A stretch of 64,000 bases of DNA from Symsagittifera roscoffensis (GCF_963678635.1 NC_087066.1:1200201-1264200), one strand, 5' to 3'. Shown: positions 30,631 through 41,589, numbered from the stretch's first letter. Notes: generated by a model not told the origin, from the sequence alone. Translations and numbers: made by a program.

Positions 30631-32086
30631 CTATCGTTTCCCTATCAAAATTCCAACTATCACTATAGTTATGGGCTGTGGTGAACCTGGTAAAACCATG
30701 GAGAGCAGCTCTCCACAGTCCCAGATCAACACCAGATTACTACGCCCGGGGTACCAACATGTTTGTAGCTCGCAATGGCAGGGAAACTTGTCATGTGTTG
30801 ACATGATGCTTCTCCAATTACAATTTCCCGAAGCTTCCAGTAGTGTTTCTACTTTCATCATCACTCGGTGGACCTATCATCTACTGTATTGTAATCCGTG
30901 TTGTTGATCCTTTCTGTTTTTGTCTCTCAAAGTCACTAAAGTTCCCACTGGTGTATCCCATGAACTTCTTTCCCAATATCAATTCTAATTCTTCTTTGGT
31001 TCTCTCCGGAAGTGGTGCGAACATTTTGCACAAACACTTGCAAAATTTTTCTGACATTCTCGCTAGTCTTACGCATTTTGGCACTGAGAAGGCTTGATCC
31101 ACGACCGTTCTCGTACTTTTCACATCCACCGCTACAAAATGCACTGGGTATCTGCTCTCGCACATTGGAGCTAAGGTCGACCCAACCAAACATCGCGCTC
31201 TCGATGATCTGCGATAAATTTCACTGTGCCGGATGTTCTTTTCCGCCTCGATCGCTTCCCTCCAATTTCCTATACACTTTCGTTCAGTCTTCAAAACTCA
31301 TGGAAACACTTCTACGCTGATGATCGTGACCATCTCATGCTTTTGTTCTAGATTCAATAGTGACTCTAGAGAACCAAACATGCTGTAGAATCCTAGTGCA
31401 TTCACTAATTTCACCTTGGTTCCTCCATCGCAATTTGCAATCAGTTCAGTTTCCGTGCTTGCTTTCATCACAATGTTCCCAAACAATATTGTCAATTGCT
31501 TGTGTTGTTTCTTCAGGGTCTTTACGCAATTCAGACCCCCACAGATGTGGCCTTCCAGTCCACAGACTTCTGCCAGACAGCTACCAGGTTTGAACCAGTC
31601 CTCTGGCAACTCCACTTTGTCTTCTCCGTTGCTCTTAGAGGCTGTCGTCATCAGATTATAGATGATGGTCAGGTCACGCAGGTTACAGTCTGAATTCAAT
31701 TCCCTCCTCACGTCTTGTGTCGCTCGTAATATTGAATCAGCGTTGGGACTAGGACACCATGATGGTTTCATCAGTTCCCATACCAACATTAGGCTCGTTC
31801 TCAGTAGCTAGTCCGAGAATCCCAAACCAAACTCCACTAGATTGTCAGTCACAATTTCCTCCAAGACTAGTCCCAGTTTTGTCTGCTGATTATCAGCGTT
31901 TCCTATCGTTGCGATTCTTGACGTCTTGAATCTTAGCAACACTGATTGCTCATAATCAAAGAAGCAATCGCGTATGTCTTCATTTAGGAAATGGTTGTAC
32001 GCCATCCCTATGTTTCCGGATACGTAACTGTATGATTTCTTCCTGATCTGTCCACAATATTCATTGGATCGCGGCAGTGCTCCCAT
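30631..32086 (-). pseudogene. Cysteine-rich, glycoprotein-like region with a C-terminal hydrophobic segment (copy 2)
   Basis: Collinear minus frames are 32086-31808 (SNEYCGQIRKKSYSYVSG), 31789-31298 (GSCLAEVCGLEGHICGG; LIANCDGGTKVKLVN), 31294-30881 (RCLVGSTLAPMCESRYP; KFCKCLCKMFAPLP) and 30864-30631 (GNCNWRS; FPCHCELQTCW). The last ends with a hydrophobic run, ITIVIVGILIG, followed by basic residues. Many clustered cysteines with a terminal membrane-anchor-like segment resemble a viral envelope ectodomain plus anchor. The location, 3' of all other genes, is also where envelope genes lie. I cannot match a known envelope family, and cysteine-rich secreted proteins of other kinds remain possible. 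Stops at each frame boundary. Confidence 0.4.
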
Positions 32087-32116
32087 GGGTTCCTTAGTGA
32101 GCCTCAGCTACTTGTT

Positions 32117-32972
32117 TTATAACCTCCTTATTTTGTCTATTTTCTTCACTGTTTCTAGTTCCACGGGTTCTTTCATATTTACCCGCATGGGTTTGCTCTG
32201 ATGTATGTCCAAAACGGCTAGCAAGAGCAAGGCTTTCGCTCGCTCATCGCCTTCTCCTAGCATCTTGACACAAGTGTTCAATGCTGACACTGATATTTGT
32301 TCTATCATAAGCCGAATGAAACAGAGAGCGTCTCTTCGCTTCGAGCACGCTACTGCTGCTCGTTCTTGGGTTATCAGATCTCTCACACTCGTCATTAAGA
32401 CTCGTCGCACTTTTCTTTTCTACCTTCGATCTTTTTCTTTCTTCCAAATCATATTCCCCGCGAGTCAGTCCAATCATGCACCGAGCGAACCTCAGTTGTC
32501 GCTCTGTTCTCACATAAGGTATTGCTATCGTAGCGTGTATCTTCGGCATGGTTCTCATTTCTTCCTCGAAGTATCGTAACACTACCGCTCTCCATGGAAG
32601 GCTCACCAACTGCTCGATCGTTTCCGCGTGCATTTCAGACAATACCAGAGTCCCGTATGTCTTCTGCTCCAGGGTGGTGCCTTGCATCATCGTCTCCAAA
32701 TAACCTTCCATGGCATTTTTGTCTTCCAGATCCATTAAGTGTCCTCTGGCTGAGTTTCTGTACTCTAACATCTCCATGTATCCACCGGCGGCTTCATCAA
32801 TCGACACTGTTTCTGACACTTTCAGACAGTTATTTTCCACCGGGACTAGCTGTCCTACGACGATTCCCTTTCCGTTATTCATGGGAGACGGTTTAAAGTC
32901 TTTAAGGGTACTCTCTCTACATTGGCTGAGTCTACTCTCTCTCTCCACATCTCCATTTCTAACGTCGCTCAA
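32117..32972 (-). pseudogene. Third region, N-terminal part (copy 2), unknown function
   Basis: The frame 32972-32244 (242 aa) contains VSIDEAAGGYMEMLEYRN, LETMMQGTTLEQKTYGTL and HATIAIPYVRTERQLRF. The frame 32410-32117 overlaps it in another register (CSKRRDALCFIRLMIEQI; LLLLAVLDIHQSKPM). The true protein probably switches between them at about 32.45-32.36 kb. It lies in the position where env-like genes sit in some retroelements, but no signal peptide is clear. Function unknown. Confidence 0.4.
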
Positions 32973-33035
32973 GTCAGAGTGCGGTCACTCCTCTTGGTTT
33001 TGTAACAACTGCCATGAGAATGGGTGACACAATCG

Positions 33036-33541
33036 CTACGTCAGTCCACATCCTGTCTGTGCCAGGCAATCGATCATCACCCTGTCGTTGACAGCTTTCA
33101 TCGAGATATCGGGATCCACCTTTGTTTTTCCCGCTTTCCTCAATGCCACCTTGCTGCCCAGTTTTAACTTTATTTCATTAATCCTGCTAATCACCGTTTT
33201 TGATCGCATCGTTTCCTTCCGGGTTCTTGACAGATATACCACCTCTCCTTTGTCTTCATGCAGCGTCATCTTGATAGGAGAGTTTGCCTCACTTTCGTCA
33301 GTGGCCGAGTCGATCAACAACTCGCTCAATCTCCCTTCACACTCGTCGAGTTTGTCGCGGACTTCTCGCATTAGTGGTCGGTTGAGACCTAGTTTCAAAA
33401 AACACGTTTCCGTAGCTCTGAACTACTGTCCAGACATCTTCAATGAAAGCCACTCTGTTAATTCTTCATCCCGTCCTATTTTCATGGTCTCTATGATTAA
33501 CCTCCCACTCTTTTTCGGTCAACGTTCCCAAGAAAGGTACT
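33036..33541 (-). pseudogene. Small basic ORF downstream of polyprotein 2 (copy 2), unknown function
   Basis: The frame 33398-33036 (120 aa) includes MREVRDKLDECEGRLSELL and RINEIKLKLGSKVALRKAG. It is helical with a short coiled coil. Upstream, closed sequence to 33.54 kb reads on with a stop (PFLGTLTEKEWEVNH). A potential start of the third cistron lies near here. No family assignment. The next frame begins at 32972 after a degenerate 60-bp gap. Confidence 0.4.
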
Positions 33542-33581
33542 CTGGCTGAGCCTTCTGTTCTTCTTCTCCGTGGTGATTCCA

Positions 33582-35359
33582 TCAACAGTTTCTACTTGGT
33601 ATTTTTAGAATTGCTCGGAGAGCCGCTCTCCGACAAGTTCCGATTCGTTCCCATGAAGGCCGACGGGGGTTCCAGCAAGGAAGTTCCCTCGTTTGGTGGC
33701 TCAGTCGTCGCTTCCAACGTGTCCGTGCCGTTTTCAAAATCGCCGAGGAAATTGAAAAATAGATTGAATATCCCTCCTGTCGAAGCCTTATCGTCTTCCT
33801 TCTCAGCTTGATCGGGATTCTGTTGCATAGGTTCTTCCGATCGACGGCTTCCTCCCTGTCCATCGTCTCTTCCTGGGTTCTTTCCTGAACCTGAGGGCCC
33901 CTGATTTCCACCTCTTGCCCCATCAGGAAATTTCGGTACAACTATTCTGCCAGCTGACTGATCTTCCTCCTCTCCACGAACTACTTTGATCTCTTCAAAG
34001 CCGAAGCGTGCTAGCATGGTTCTAGTCTGTAGCGTACCTCCCACCGTTAGTCTCTTTTTTACACTCGTTAAGATCAGGGAGGCTTCTGGTAATTCAGCCT
34101 TGCCTCTCATCATCATAGGCGCTATATCCAGTTTCGCCCATTCCTCGTCAAATCTCAAAAGGCTTCGGAGTCGCTGCATTGCTCATTCGTCTTCTCGTTG
34201 GTTCATCCGTGTAAGCAAACTGCGTATACTGCAGCACTGCGGCATTTCTGCCCACAAAACACGGGTCCATTGTTTCAGAGAATTTCGCCATTCTCCTTTC
34301 ATTAGTCTCAAAGGCTCTCAACTTAGGGGTTTTCACTGCGGAGACTGCTCCGAGGAACATCCTTCTTATCAGAGGGAATTCAGGGATTTCCTCCGGCAGT
34401 TTCTTGTAATCAACCCAACCTTTCGTCTCTTCTCTCACCTTTTGGTACGCTGCAGTCAGTCGAGGAAATCTTGAGACCTCGCCGTTTGTTTTGTCGTAAG
34501 GTCTTAGGTTCCAGAGTTTAGGGAATACCTCGATGTGTCCTCTGTCCACTTCTCCCATACAGTCACGGCAGTGATCGTCAAAATTAATGACCGTCAACTC
34601 CGGTTCCGATTTCTTTGCAAACAATAGGTCTTCGCTCATGAGCTCTCGCAGTACATGCTGCTCACACCAATTCAGCGCACTTCCGTCCACTTTTGATATG
34701 AGTTTCAGGTGCAGCACCGGCCTACTGTATGCTTCCACCTTAACATCAGGGAACGCAAAGGCAACTGCAGGTCCATATATGACCGTCGCGAACTCCGTGG
34801 CTCCTCTGATGAATGCTAAGGGATCGGTCCTCATAGCTACGCTCAGATCAGTTAGCAGGGGCATGCCCCCAACATGGCGTCGCACTTCTTCCTCCCTCTG
34901 AATCGTTTCGTCCTCTCCTGTTCCAAAGCAATTCTGCTGCAGGAGGTACTGGATTAAAAAATGCCGCAAATCGCTTATATTTTTCCAGGAATCCGTGGAT
35001 TGCTTCACATCGAATTTCCTCATGTTCTCTCTCATCTGCTCCTGATAGCGTGTCAAATTCATCAGTCCTCCCAAGTTTTCATGCGTTATCGCGATCAACG
35101 TTAGAAGTCGATCCAATCGCAAACTCTGCACTCCTTCCTTGAGCAGTATAACTGGTCCTTTCACAAAGTTCTCTGCTCCAAACGTTATAAACAGGGCTAG
35201 TATTTCAACGATTGATAGTTCTAAGACTGCTTGGAGGAATTCTTTTATCAGATATCGAGACAGCGAGGGGTAATTTTTCGCCAAGAAGGACGCGGTCCAT
35301 CCGGCTTCTAACTTTTCCAGCATGCTGTCAGTCCGGTCAAAGCCTTCTTTTCCCTTCAC
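33582..35359 (-). CDS. Polyprotein 2, C-terminal region (copy 2)
   Basis: The longest frame in the window is 403 aa (35359-34148). It is collinear with the start of copy 1 and contains IAITHENLGGLMNLTR, FAFPDVKVEAYSRPVL and LQYTQFAYTDEPTRRR. It is joined after a short overlap to 34179-33592, which reads LILTSVKKRLTVGGTLQTR, then a Gly/Ser/Gln-rich segment (GGNQGPSGSGKNPGRDDG) and a short aromatic patch (GGIFNLFFNFLGDFENG). The predominantly helical body with a disordered tail could be a structural (capsid-like) protein, but I recognise no family. This part is unavailable in copy 1, which is cut off by the window edge. Confidence 0.55.
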
Positions 35360-35368
35360 CTTTTGTCT

Positions 35369-36859
35369 TCAGAAAGCTTCCAGGCTAACTTGGCCCACTC
35401 TGTTTACGAACTCGGCTGACTTCTCTTCAGCATTCTCGGCCAGATTTATATCCTTCACAAGGTAGGCATGGATCTTCCTGATCATCTTTGTGCCTCGCTC
35501 GAAACCATCCGCGCCCAATGCTGCTACTCGAGTGGTCAAGTGCAGCCACTGTTTAGCCTCTGGTTTCGTTCTCAAAACCATCGCTTCCAAGTGAGCTCTC
35601 GTCTCCTTGGAATTTTTTCTTCTCTCTCCTTCCTCCTTTACTTCCATCCCTCGAAACCATAAACCAGTTGACATCTCTACGATTACTCAATGGTCATCGT
35701 CAATTCCTGGCTTCAACTCTTCCACTTGAGTTGTCGACTAAAGTTGGACAGTTCCAACCACAGTACTTTGTCTAACATTAACATGGGTAGTGAATGGTTC
35801 TTAAATCCTCGTATCGCATTCGAGATGTCAGACCACACCGCAGGTAATTCAGACCTGAGTGGCGTCAGATTCTCAATCTCTATTCCGCGATTTGGGGCAG
35901 ATATGATCACATCATATTTCTCTCCCGAGAGCAAAGCCACCATCGCATATACAAACCTCAGTCATCCGGGAGATGTGCATATCCCGGAGACAGTGCAAAC
36001 ACGGCTCTCGATGTTATCTTGGTGAAGGCACCTTCTTTCAGAGTGTCTACTGTTTCACCCATTGATTTGAGGATATCCTTTACAGCTGGCCATACAGGGC
36101 CTTCGGCTGTCGTAGGCTCTCTGAGGCTGCTCAGGAAACCCTTACTGTGTAGATGGTCAGTCATGCAAGCATATATAATTATGATTGGGTTCAATTCTGT
36201 CTGGCGTTGTACCCCGATTGCCATCGACCGAGACTGGTTTAGGTCCAGTTCGACCGCTGCCAACATCATACCATCAGGCCAAAACAGAGAATTGGAGTTA
36301 TATACGAAGTCTGAGATCGCAACTATCATAATTTTTGCCTTCCTCATTTCTGTTTTGTCATACGCAGCAAAGATGGTCTCATCTTTCTTGATCGCCTTCA
36401 ATCCACCGTATCTCTGAACCTCACCTTCTTGATTCGCTTGTTTCGGGTACGCTATTTATTTTACGTGACCTGGGGGTGCTTTTACCTGCCTGAACATCTT
36501 TACATGATGTCCTATTGGTGCGTTCGTCGTCAAGAATCTTCCGGTTCTTTCTTCTCGATTTCCCTCATCGTGATTCAGTTTCACATCTTGCAATGGCCTT
36601 GCATTAACTGGACCCATTGTATTGTTTGAGGGTAATCTCTCTAAGTCGGCAAATCTCAAGGCAGTTGTAGAGCTGAAGTTTATACCAGCGGCTATCAACC
36701 AGTCCACGCCTGTTATTGAATACAGTCCGTTGACAGACAATCTCGCTCCATTCAACATCCCCATGGCATCTGCTGCAAAGCTCACCCTCTGACGGTTCAA
36801 TTTCATCAGATCCTGTTTGTATGTATGCCAGGGAAAGGTATGGGCCTCGACCACATCAA
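35369..36859 (-). pseudogene. Polyprotein 2, central region (copy 2)
   Basis: Frames 36854-36456 (LSVNGLYSITGVDWLIAAG), 36401-35958 (NPIIIIYACMTDHLHSKG; RAVFALSPGYAHLP), 35943-35713 (YDVIISAPNRGIEIENL) and 35674-35369 (MIRKIHAYLVKDINLAE) are collinear. The block read as G-M-N-D in copy 1 is C-M-T-D here, so this SGNH-like motif is not preserved in copy 2. The upstream end reads straight on from the SGNH domain tail (ATSIQELFDVVEAHTF), showing that these belong to one polyprotein. Lesions at about 36.45-36.40, 35.95, 35.70 and 35.36 kb. Confidence 0.6.
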
Positions 36860-38781
36860 AGAGCTCCTGTATGGACGTCGCTCCTCTCGGCTGGTACTCG
36901 TCGTACCGGACCTTTTCTCTGATCCTGAAGTGCTGGTCGTCTCCTCGGTCGAATTGACAGGTCCTAAACTTCGTCTAGGATGGATAGTTCTTCTCATTGG
37001 CGCTTCTTGTACATCCCAATCGATCTTGTACATCTGTCTTTTGCCCCGGCTCGCTAGAGCTTTGCGGCCTGTAGGTCGTCACGGCCGGGACCAATCCCAA
37101 ACGTTTTTCTAAGTTAGGGGGCACAAAGGTTGAAATGGCCGGTTCGTTCGTGGTTTCTTCCTTCTTCAGCACTTCCGTGTCAAAAAGCTCGACTTCCATT
37201 TCAACCAGTCGCTCTTGGAAGACTCGGTTCAACCAAGCTTGTCCTTCAAGCCTATCAAAGTGGATCCCATCAGTGGGTAGTCTGGTCTGATCCATAGCTG
37301 TCAGCTCGTGTTCAATGTCCATAAGGATCATCCGTCCAGCATTCCGACTCGCAAGATTTCTCAGGATGTTGTTCCGCCTGATGACTCCTTCATTATGTCT
37401 TCTTCCTTTTGTTGTCAACGTTTTTGAATTTCTACCAAAGAGTCGTAAAAAGGCACTTCATCATTGACTCCTATTGTGCTTCTTCCTCATCTGAGCCTCT
37501 TGATACATGGTTCGTCCCTATTAGGATCATTATTTTAGGAATCCTCCCTGGGTTCATCAGCTCCACCATCTGAAATAGCTTGGCTATCGTTGCACCTTCA
37601 AAGGCCATTACCGTAGTGATCCAAACGGTCCTCAACTTCTGGAGCACTCTCACCAAGCTGTCACCCAGTATCAGATGTGATGTCCCAAGTGGCGGTTGTT
37701 GCAGGTTTACTGGTGGCCTCCAAGTGGATCGATTGAAGCAGGCTCTCGAATCCGTGTCCGGAACTCCTGTGAAGCTATACTTCATCTGGTTGTTCTTCTG
37801 CACGTCAATCACTCGGGACACTTTCTTCATCGGCATTTCTCGTATTTTTCCGTCTGGGACCTTAGAGCTCTTTGTCGGTAACGCTGTATCACTAACTCCC
37901 GTTCTCTTCATCATCTCTTGCGAGAGTTGTACTCTACCAGTCTCATCGATTGTTCCATAGGGTGCAGTCACCCCAGAACCTGGCGCATTACTATTAGCGA
38001 CCAATCTTGCAGCTGTTTCTATCACCTTTCTCACTGTTTGCTCCACGACTGGGTCACCTAGGGTGTCACTGGGGTCCGGGATTATCACTCGACCAGTTGT
38101 AGCTGGGAATCGCGTCTCTGTCGTTTGACTAAACTCTCGAGGCGTCAAAAGTTCCATCTGGGACTGCTCCCGAGGAATATTCCTTGTAAGTATCACTTTT
38201 TCCACGTCTGGGGTCAACGCCAGCCACTCCGATTGCTCTTTGTACTCTCACCTCAAGTGCTCTATTTCTTCAGCCTGTTTCTTGTTTCAATCCTCCAACA
38301 CTCTCTTCCATATGTCTCTATCTTCTTCTGTACTGAGTATGGTTTTGGTCATTTCGTCCAGCTCCTTTCTGGTCTTCTCCAGTTCTTCTATCATCCCATT
38401 AAGATCTTGCATGGTTTCGTGCGTCTGAATCTCCTCCTCTACTCTCGCCCTCTTTAGTGGCTCAGCTGCTCTAAGTTGTGAACTAGACGAGGCAGCCTCG
38501 CTGTTCATTTCCTGATGCATCCTCCTCATTCCAGGCCTAAGCTTGGTGGGCAAAGGCATCTCACCTGGTTGGTAGGTCCTCGAATTTCCTAATCCAGGCT
38601 CGTTTCTCCACCCCATCACTCTCATGTTCGGGCGGTCTAGTACTCCTCTTTGTCTATATGCTGCCAGCAACATGACTACCTCTGGGTCGTCCAGAGCGGA
38701 GTCTCGATTCATCAGCCGACGATAGATCGCATCTACCATCGGTCCCGCATATGCCTCTGCCAGGTCCATTAAATCGTTCAA
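36860..38781 (-). pseudogene. Polyprotein 2, coiled-coil and SGNH hydrolase-like domains (copy 2)
   Basis: The frame 38781-38287 starts just after the non-coding gap (NDLMDLAEAYAGPMVDAIY) and contains the coiled coil (GMIEELEKTRKELDEMTK). Two lesions follow at 38.29-38.22 kb. Frame 38217-37471 then carries SGNH block I (HLILGDSLVRVLQKL) and block III region (MILIGTNHVSRGS) without interruption. A shift near 37.45 kb leads to 37418-36975 with block V, PTDGIHFDRLEG. Ser, Asn (GTN) and Asp/His (D-x-x-H) are all present in this copy, more complete than copy 1 (GTK). Downstream is a Pro/Ser/Thr-rich tail, then RGDDQHFRIREKV in frame with the next segment. Confidence 0.75.
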
Positions 38782-39127
38782 GTTGAAGTTGTTTATGTCC
38801 TTTCAGATTCGATTCTATTATCAAGTGAAAAAATAAATGATGAATCAGGATCTAGAGAAGAGGTCACAAAAATCACATTAGTCAGCTTTACACTAATTTT
38901 GTATTAAAATCTATATAAAACAGTCAGATAAAAAGATTTTGATCATAAAATTATTAAAATCAATTCGTTGCTAAACTTTTGGAATTCGGCCTAAGAATGG
39001 ACAGTCCAAATTTTGGATCTATTTCTAAGATCGTCATTCAGGTATTCTTACGCAGGGTCTTAATAACATAACACATAATATAACATAACACACATTTAGT
39101 ATGACGCCTCCTGCATGTAAACTAAAC
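38782..39127 (-). promoter_or_regulatory. Non-coding interval between macro domain and polyprotein 2 (copy 2)
   Basis: No ORF. It contains the block 39050-39143 (CGCAGGGTCTTAATAAC... through GACGCCTCCTGCATG) that is almost identical to 4568-4665 of copy 1. Flanking sequence has diverged more. A role in expression of the downstream ORF is possible, for example as a splice acceptor or internal promoter, but is not demonstrated. Confidence 0.45.
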
Positions 39128-39660
39128 TCAGCCTATACTTAAATAAAATTTCTTATGAAAGTATACTTGTATATTAGTATCAGAGAAGATTAGGTGTACC
39201 AGTGCATACAGCTCCCGTGGATGCAGTCGTCCTCTGTTCGGATCGTTCACTGGAAGCGAGAGTTCCTTTACTTCCCTTTCCACAAGGAAGCCTCTCAATC
39301 CCTTCGTCAAGGACAAGACTAGGTTTTGCGGATCGACGTGCCGCTTCTCCATCGCCCTCGTCACCAAGAAGCATAAGTATTTTCCCGGTATCTGTGACGC
39401 CGCCGGATGCAAAGATGCTACGCCTCCTATTCCTGGTCTTTGCTTCCAAAAGAATTCTATGTTTTTATATTCTTTCTTGAAATCTGCAGCTAACGCTGTC
39501 TTAAAACTCATGTCTGCTGTGATCGCTTTCGCACATGTTCTATTTGCGAGTATGAAATCGCTATCTGTCAATATTATGCTACTTGAGTATTCATTTGGTA
39601 AGTTAAAATATGACTCAACTAGTCTCCCTATGTCCGGTTTCTTAGGGTCCTCGCCTGTTT
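39128..39660 (-). CDS. Macro (ADP-ribose-binding-like) domain, intact over its length (copy 2)
   Basis: The open frame runs through RLVESYFNL and LTDSDFILANRTCAKAI, and the 147-aa portion from the first ATG is 39571-39128. Macro-fold landmarks in order are ADMSFKTALAADFKKEY (binding-loop helix), RPGIGGVASLHP, GKYLCFLVTRAMEK (central strand), DPQNLVLSLTKGL (helix), VKELSLPVNDPNRGRL (strand and loop) and LVHLIFSDTNIQVYF (last helix and strand). Order and spacing closely parallel the OARD1/TARG1 branch of macro domains. The GxGL phosphate loop of canonical members is replaced by NDPNRGRL, so hydrolase activity is uncertain. The domain ends with a stop right at the end of Pol. Confidence 0.65.
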
Positions 39661-39671
39661 CTGCTTCTAGA

Positions 39672-40082
39672 TCACCTGCTTCTCTTGCTATTCTTAATTT
39701 TTTTATTATTAATTTTAGTGTAGGTGAGTCCTACCCCCACTCCCCGGATAAAAATAACCATCGACGTCCCCGTCGATTGCATACTGGATGTTAAATCGAG
39801 GTTGGAAGCCGGAATGAGTATTTGCCCTTCCTGGGCAGCCCAGGAAGGATCATCCCTTTCGTTTTTTATGTTTTTCATGCTTTTACGATCTACATCTTGA
39901 ATCATGACACTGGTCTCCATTGGGTCCGACGTCATTTCGTTCAGCCATTCCAAGACACGCAGATTCCTCAAGTCTTGTTCGTAGGATTGCTGTCGCTCGT
40001 CGTCGAATTCTACCTCGGGTTTCGACCGGTCCTCGATCCATTCTTCATCGTGGTCGTCAACTATGTCGATGTCTTGCGACAC
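39672..40082 (-). pseudogene. pol: Pol acidic tail leading to the macro-like domain (copy 2)
   Basis: The frame of 136 aa contains DHDEEWIEDRSKPEVEFDD, LRVLEWLNEMTSDPMETS and ILIPASNLDLTSSMQS, collinear with copy 1 at 5.6-5.2 kb. A frameshift near 39.72 kb (TKINNKKIKNSKRSR) separates it from the macro-like frame, whose in-frame upstream sequence reads AGDLEAETGEDPKKP. The tail has no recognised fold. Confidence 0.65.
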
Positions 40083-40600
40083 GTTTCCTCATTCTAGACC
40101 CACCACTTCGTCCACTATCTTCTTCAGATCTATTCTGTCCAGTCTTGGGTACCTCCATTTGTTTGGGGTCTTGCCAGTCTTCCTCCCTCGCATAGGGTAA
40201 TGTTTCCTCATCTGCTTCAATCACCTCGTTGGGATTCAAGTCCAGTGGTGGACGTGATCCTTCCTCTGCGACCTCATTTCCATCGTTCTTTTCCCTGGTA
40301 CCCTTCTCGTTGACCTGACAAGCAGGGTCCATCATCAGATAATCCCCCTCTTCCATGTCTGCAGGTATACACCAGTCTTCTGTCGATGGGTTGTGTGGCT
40401 TAATGTTCTCGTAGTGAGTGGCTCGGCCAGTACTCAGTCTATAAAAGCGTCCCTCCTGGTGCATTTCCGTAATCATGAAGGGCCCCCTCCACTTTTTTAG
40501 GAGCTTTTTTGTTCCTTTTGGTAGTATAAATTTCTATATGTAGTCTCCTACCGAGTAAGCTTTAGCTACAGCTGCTTTTTCATCGAAACTTTTCGTCTGC
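40057..40600 (-). pseudogene. pol: Integrase C-terminal domain and start of Pol tail (copy 2)
   Basis: Minus-strand translation reads LKKWRGPFMITEMHQEG, with the GPF of the GPY/F module intact, then FYRLSTGRATHYENIKPH and an acidic tail (NPNEVIEADEETLPYARE). The long frame is 40476-40057. Upstream sequence to 40.6 kb resembles copy 1 (SVG; LPKGTKKLL) but is out of frame. The tail is shortened relative to copy 1 at about 40.09 kb, where ~100 bp (LPFTIQTRQSDRTR region) are missing. Confidence 0.8.
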
Positions 40601-40757
40601 CTTGCCTGTGCCGGCTGAGTGTTCCGTCTTCACAAGTTGTTTGATTCCTGTTGACGTCTAATCACATCGCCTACATTGACCTGTGGAGACGTTTTCTTTC
40701 CCTCATACTCTGGGTAGAAGAAAGTCAAGGGCAAAGACTTCTCGTGTCCAGTTAACA

Positions 40758-41586
40758 TCATGTGTGGACTAACTCCGTTGGACCAGTTTGCTGTTTCTGG
40801 CTCGGTAACTGATAGTGTGAAGATTGTTCAATTGAATTTATCGGGTCGCAAAATGGGTTCGCAGGGTCGCAAAACGATGGGCTTTGTGACTCTGCTGTTT
40901 GGACTGTGCTGTTTGCTGTATTGGTCTGCTGTTGGTTGTAGATAACAGTTTTCGAACTTACATCTTCGTCAATCTCGATTGTTCTATCCGTACTCAGCTG
41001 TGTACCTGAATCTCCCAAGTTATTGACAATCATTGGTTTGTATTGCTCGCATTGAGAAAAAGCGTTGTTTTTTCGGGGCTCGGGGCAAACGAGGGGGGAT
41101 TGGGGGGGGGGGGGGGGGTTGAGGTAACGAGGTTAAGTTGAGAATGTCTTGGATAATGGTTTAATTCGTTGTATTCGCAGTGTGGTTCGTAAAGTCGTAT
41201 CTGTTGGTTTGTTTCTACTCGCCGATGGTCTGGAAGTGATTAGCTTGTTTCTGCTGGACAATTTTCTGGTAATGATGATGGGGCCATGTACTCAAGCGTG
41301 TTGTCTGATTTCTAGTTTCTTCTCTCGAATTCGCGGAAAAGTTGTGCGTTAATTTGGGGTAGTGAATCGTTATCGTTGATGTCACTCTGTAGTTGTAAGA
41401 GGCGCACTGCGATGTCTGTAGCTGTTGACGTGACAACTTAATTTGTTCGGGCGATCTGGTGTCCATGATTTCCGCTGACAGTTGATTGAGTTCCTGCAGT
41501 CTGGTTTCTAGTGCTTCCACTAAAGAACTCAAAGAATGAGTTGGTTTTACTGAGTAGAGTTTTTCTCCAAAAAATTGAGAGATCAA
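40758..41586 (-). CDS. Gln/Asn/Pro-rich ORF fragments with a 17-G tract, unknown
   Basis: The frame 41586-41215 (123 aa) begins with a helical segment (SLVEALETRLQELNQLSAE) followed by Gln/Thr-rich sequence. The frame 41033-40758 is Gln/Ser/Thr/Pro-rich (NQQQTNTANSTVQTAESQ). Between them, the plus-strand run of 17 G at 41102-41118 would read as polyproline. Composition suggests a disordered Gag-like or host protein. It abuts the truncated 5' end of retroelement copy 2 at ~40775 and is not part of that element, because copy 1 lacks it. It may be one gene broken by G-tract length change. Confidence 0.3.
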
Positions 41587-41589
41587 TTA

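Larger units (their letters stand above)
29938..40775 (-). mobile_element. Giant Ty3/gypsy-class retroelement, copy 2 (5'-truncated)
   Basis: This is collinear with copy 1 from the integrase C-terminal region (40.48 kb matches 6.05 kb) through the macro-like domain, non-coding gap and polyprotein 2. It then extends about 4.5 kb past the part of copy 1 present in the window, into a cysteine-rich third region ending at a polypurine tract. The 5' break is at about 40775, where GTGTGGACTAACTCC is the last sequence shared with copy 1 (6350-6364). Gag, protease, RT, RNase H and the integrase core are absent. Frameshifts occur but are fewer than in copy 1. Confidence 0.88.

Noticed and set aside
34587-34901. 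Plus-strand 104-aa frame matching a similar frame at 125-487
   Set aside because: Its recurrence simply reflects the two retroelement copies; the minus strand is the coding strand there.
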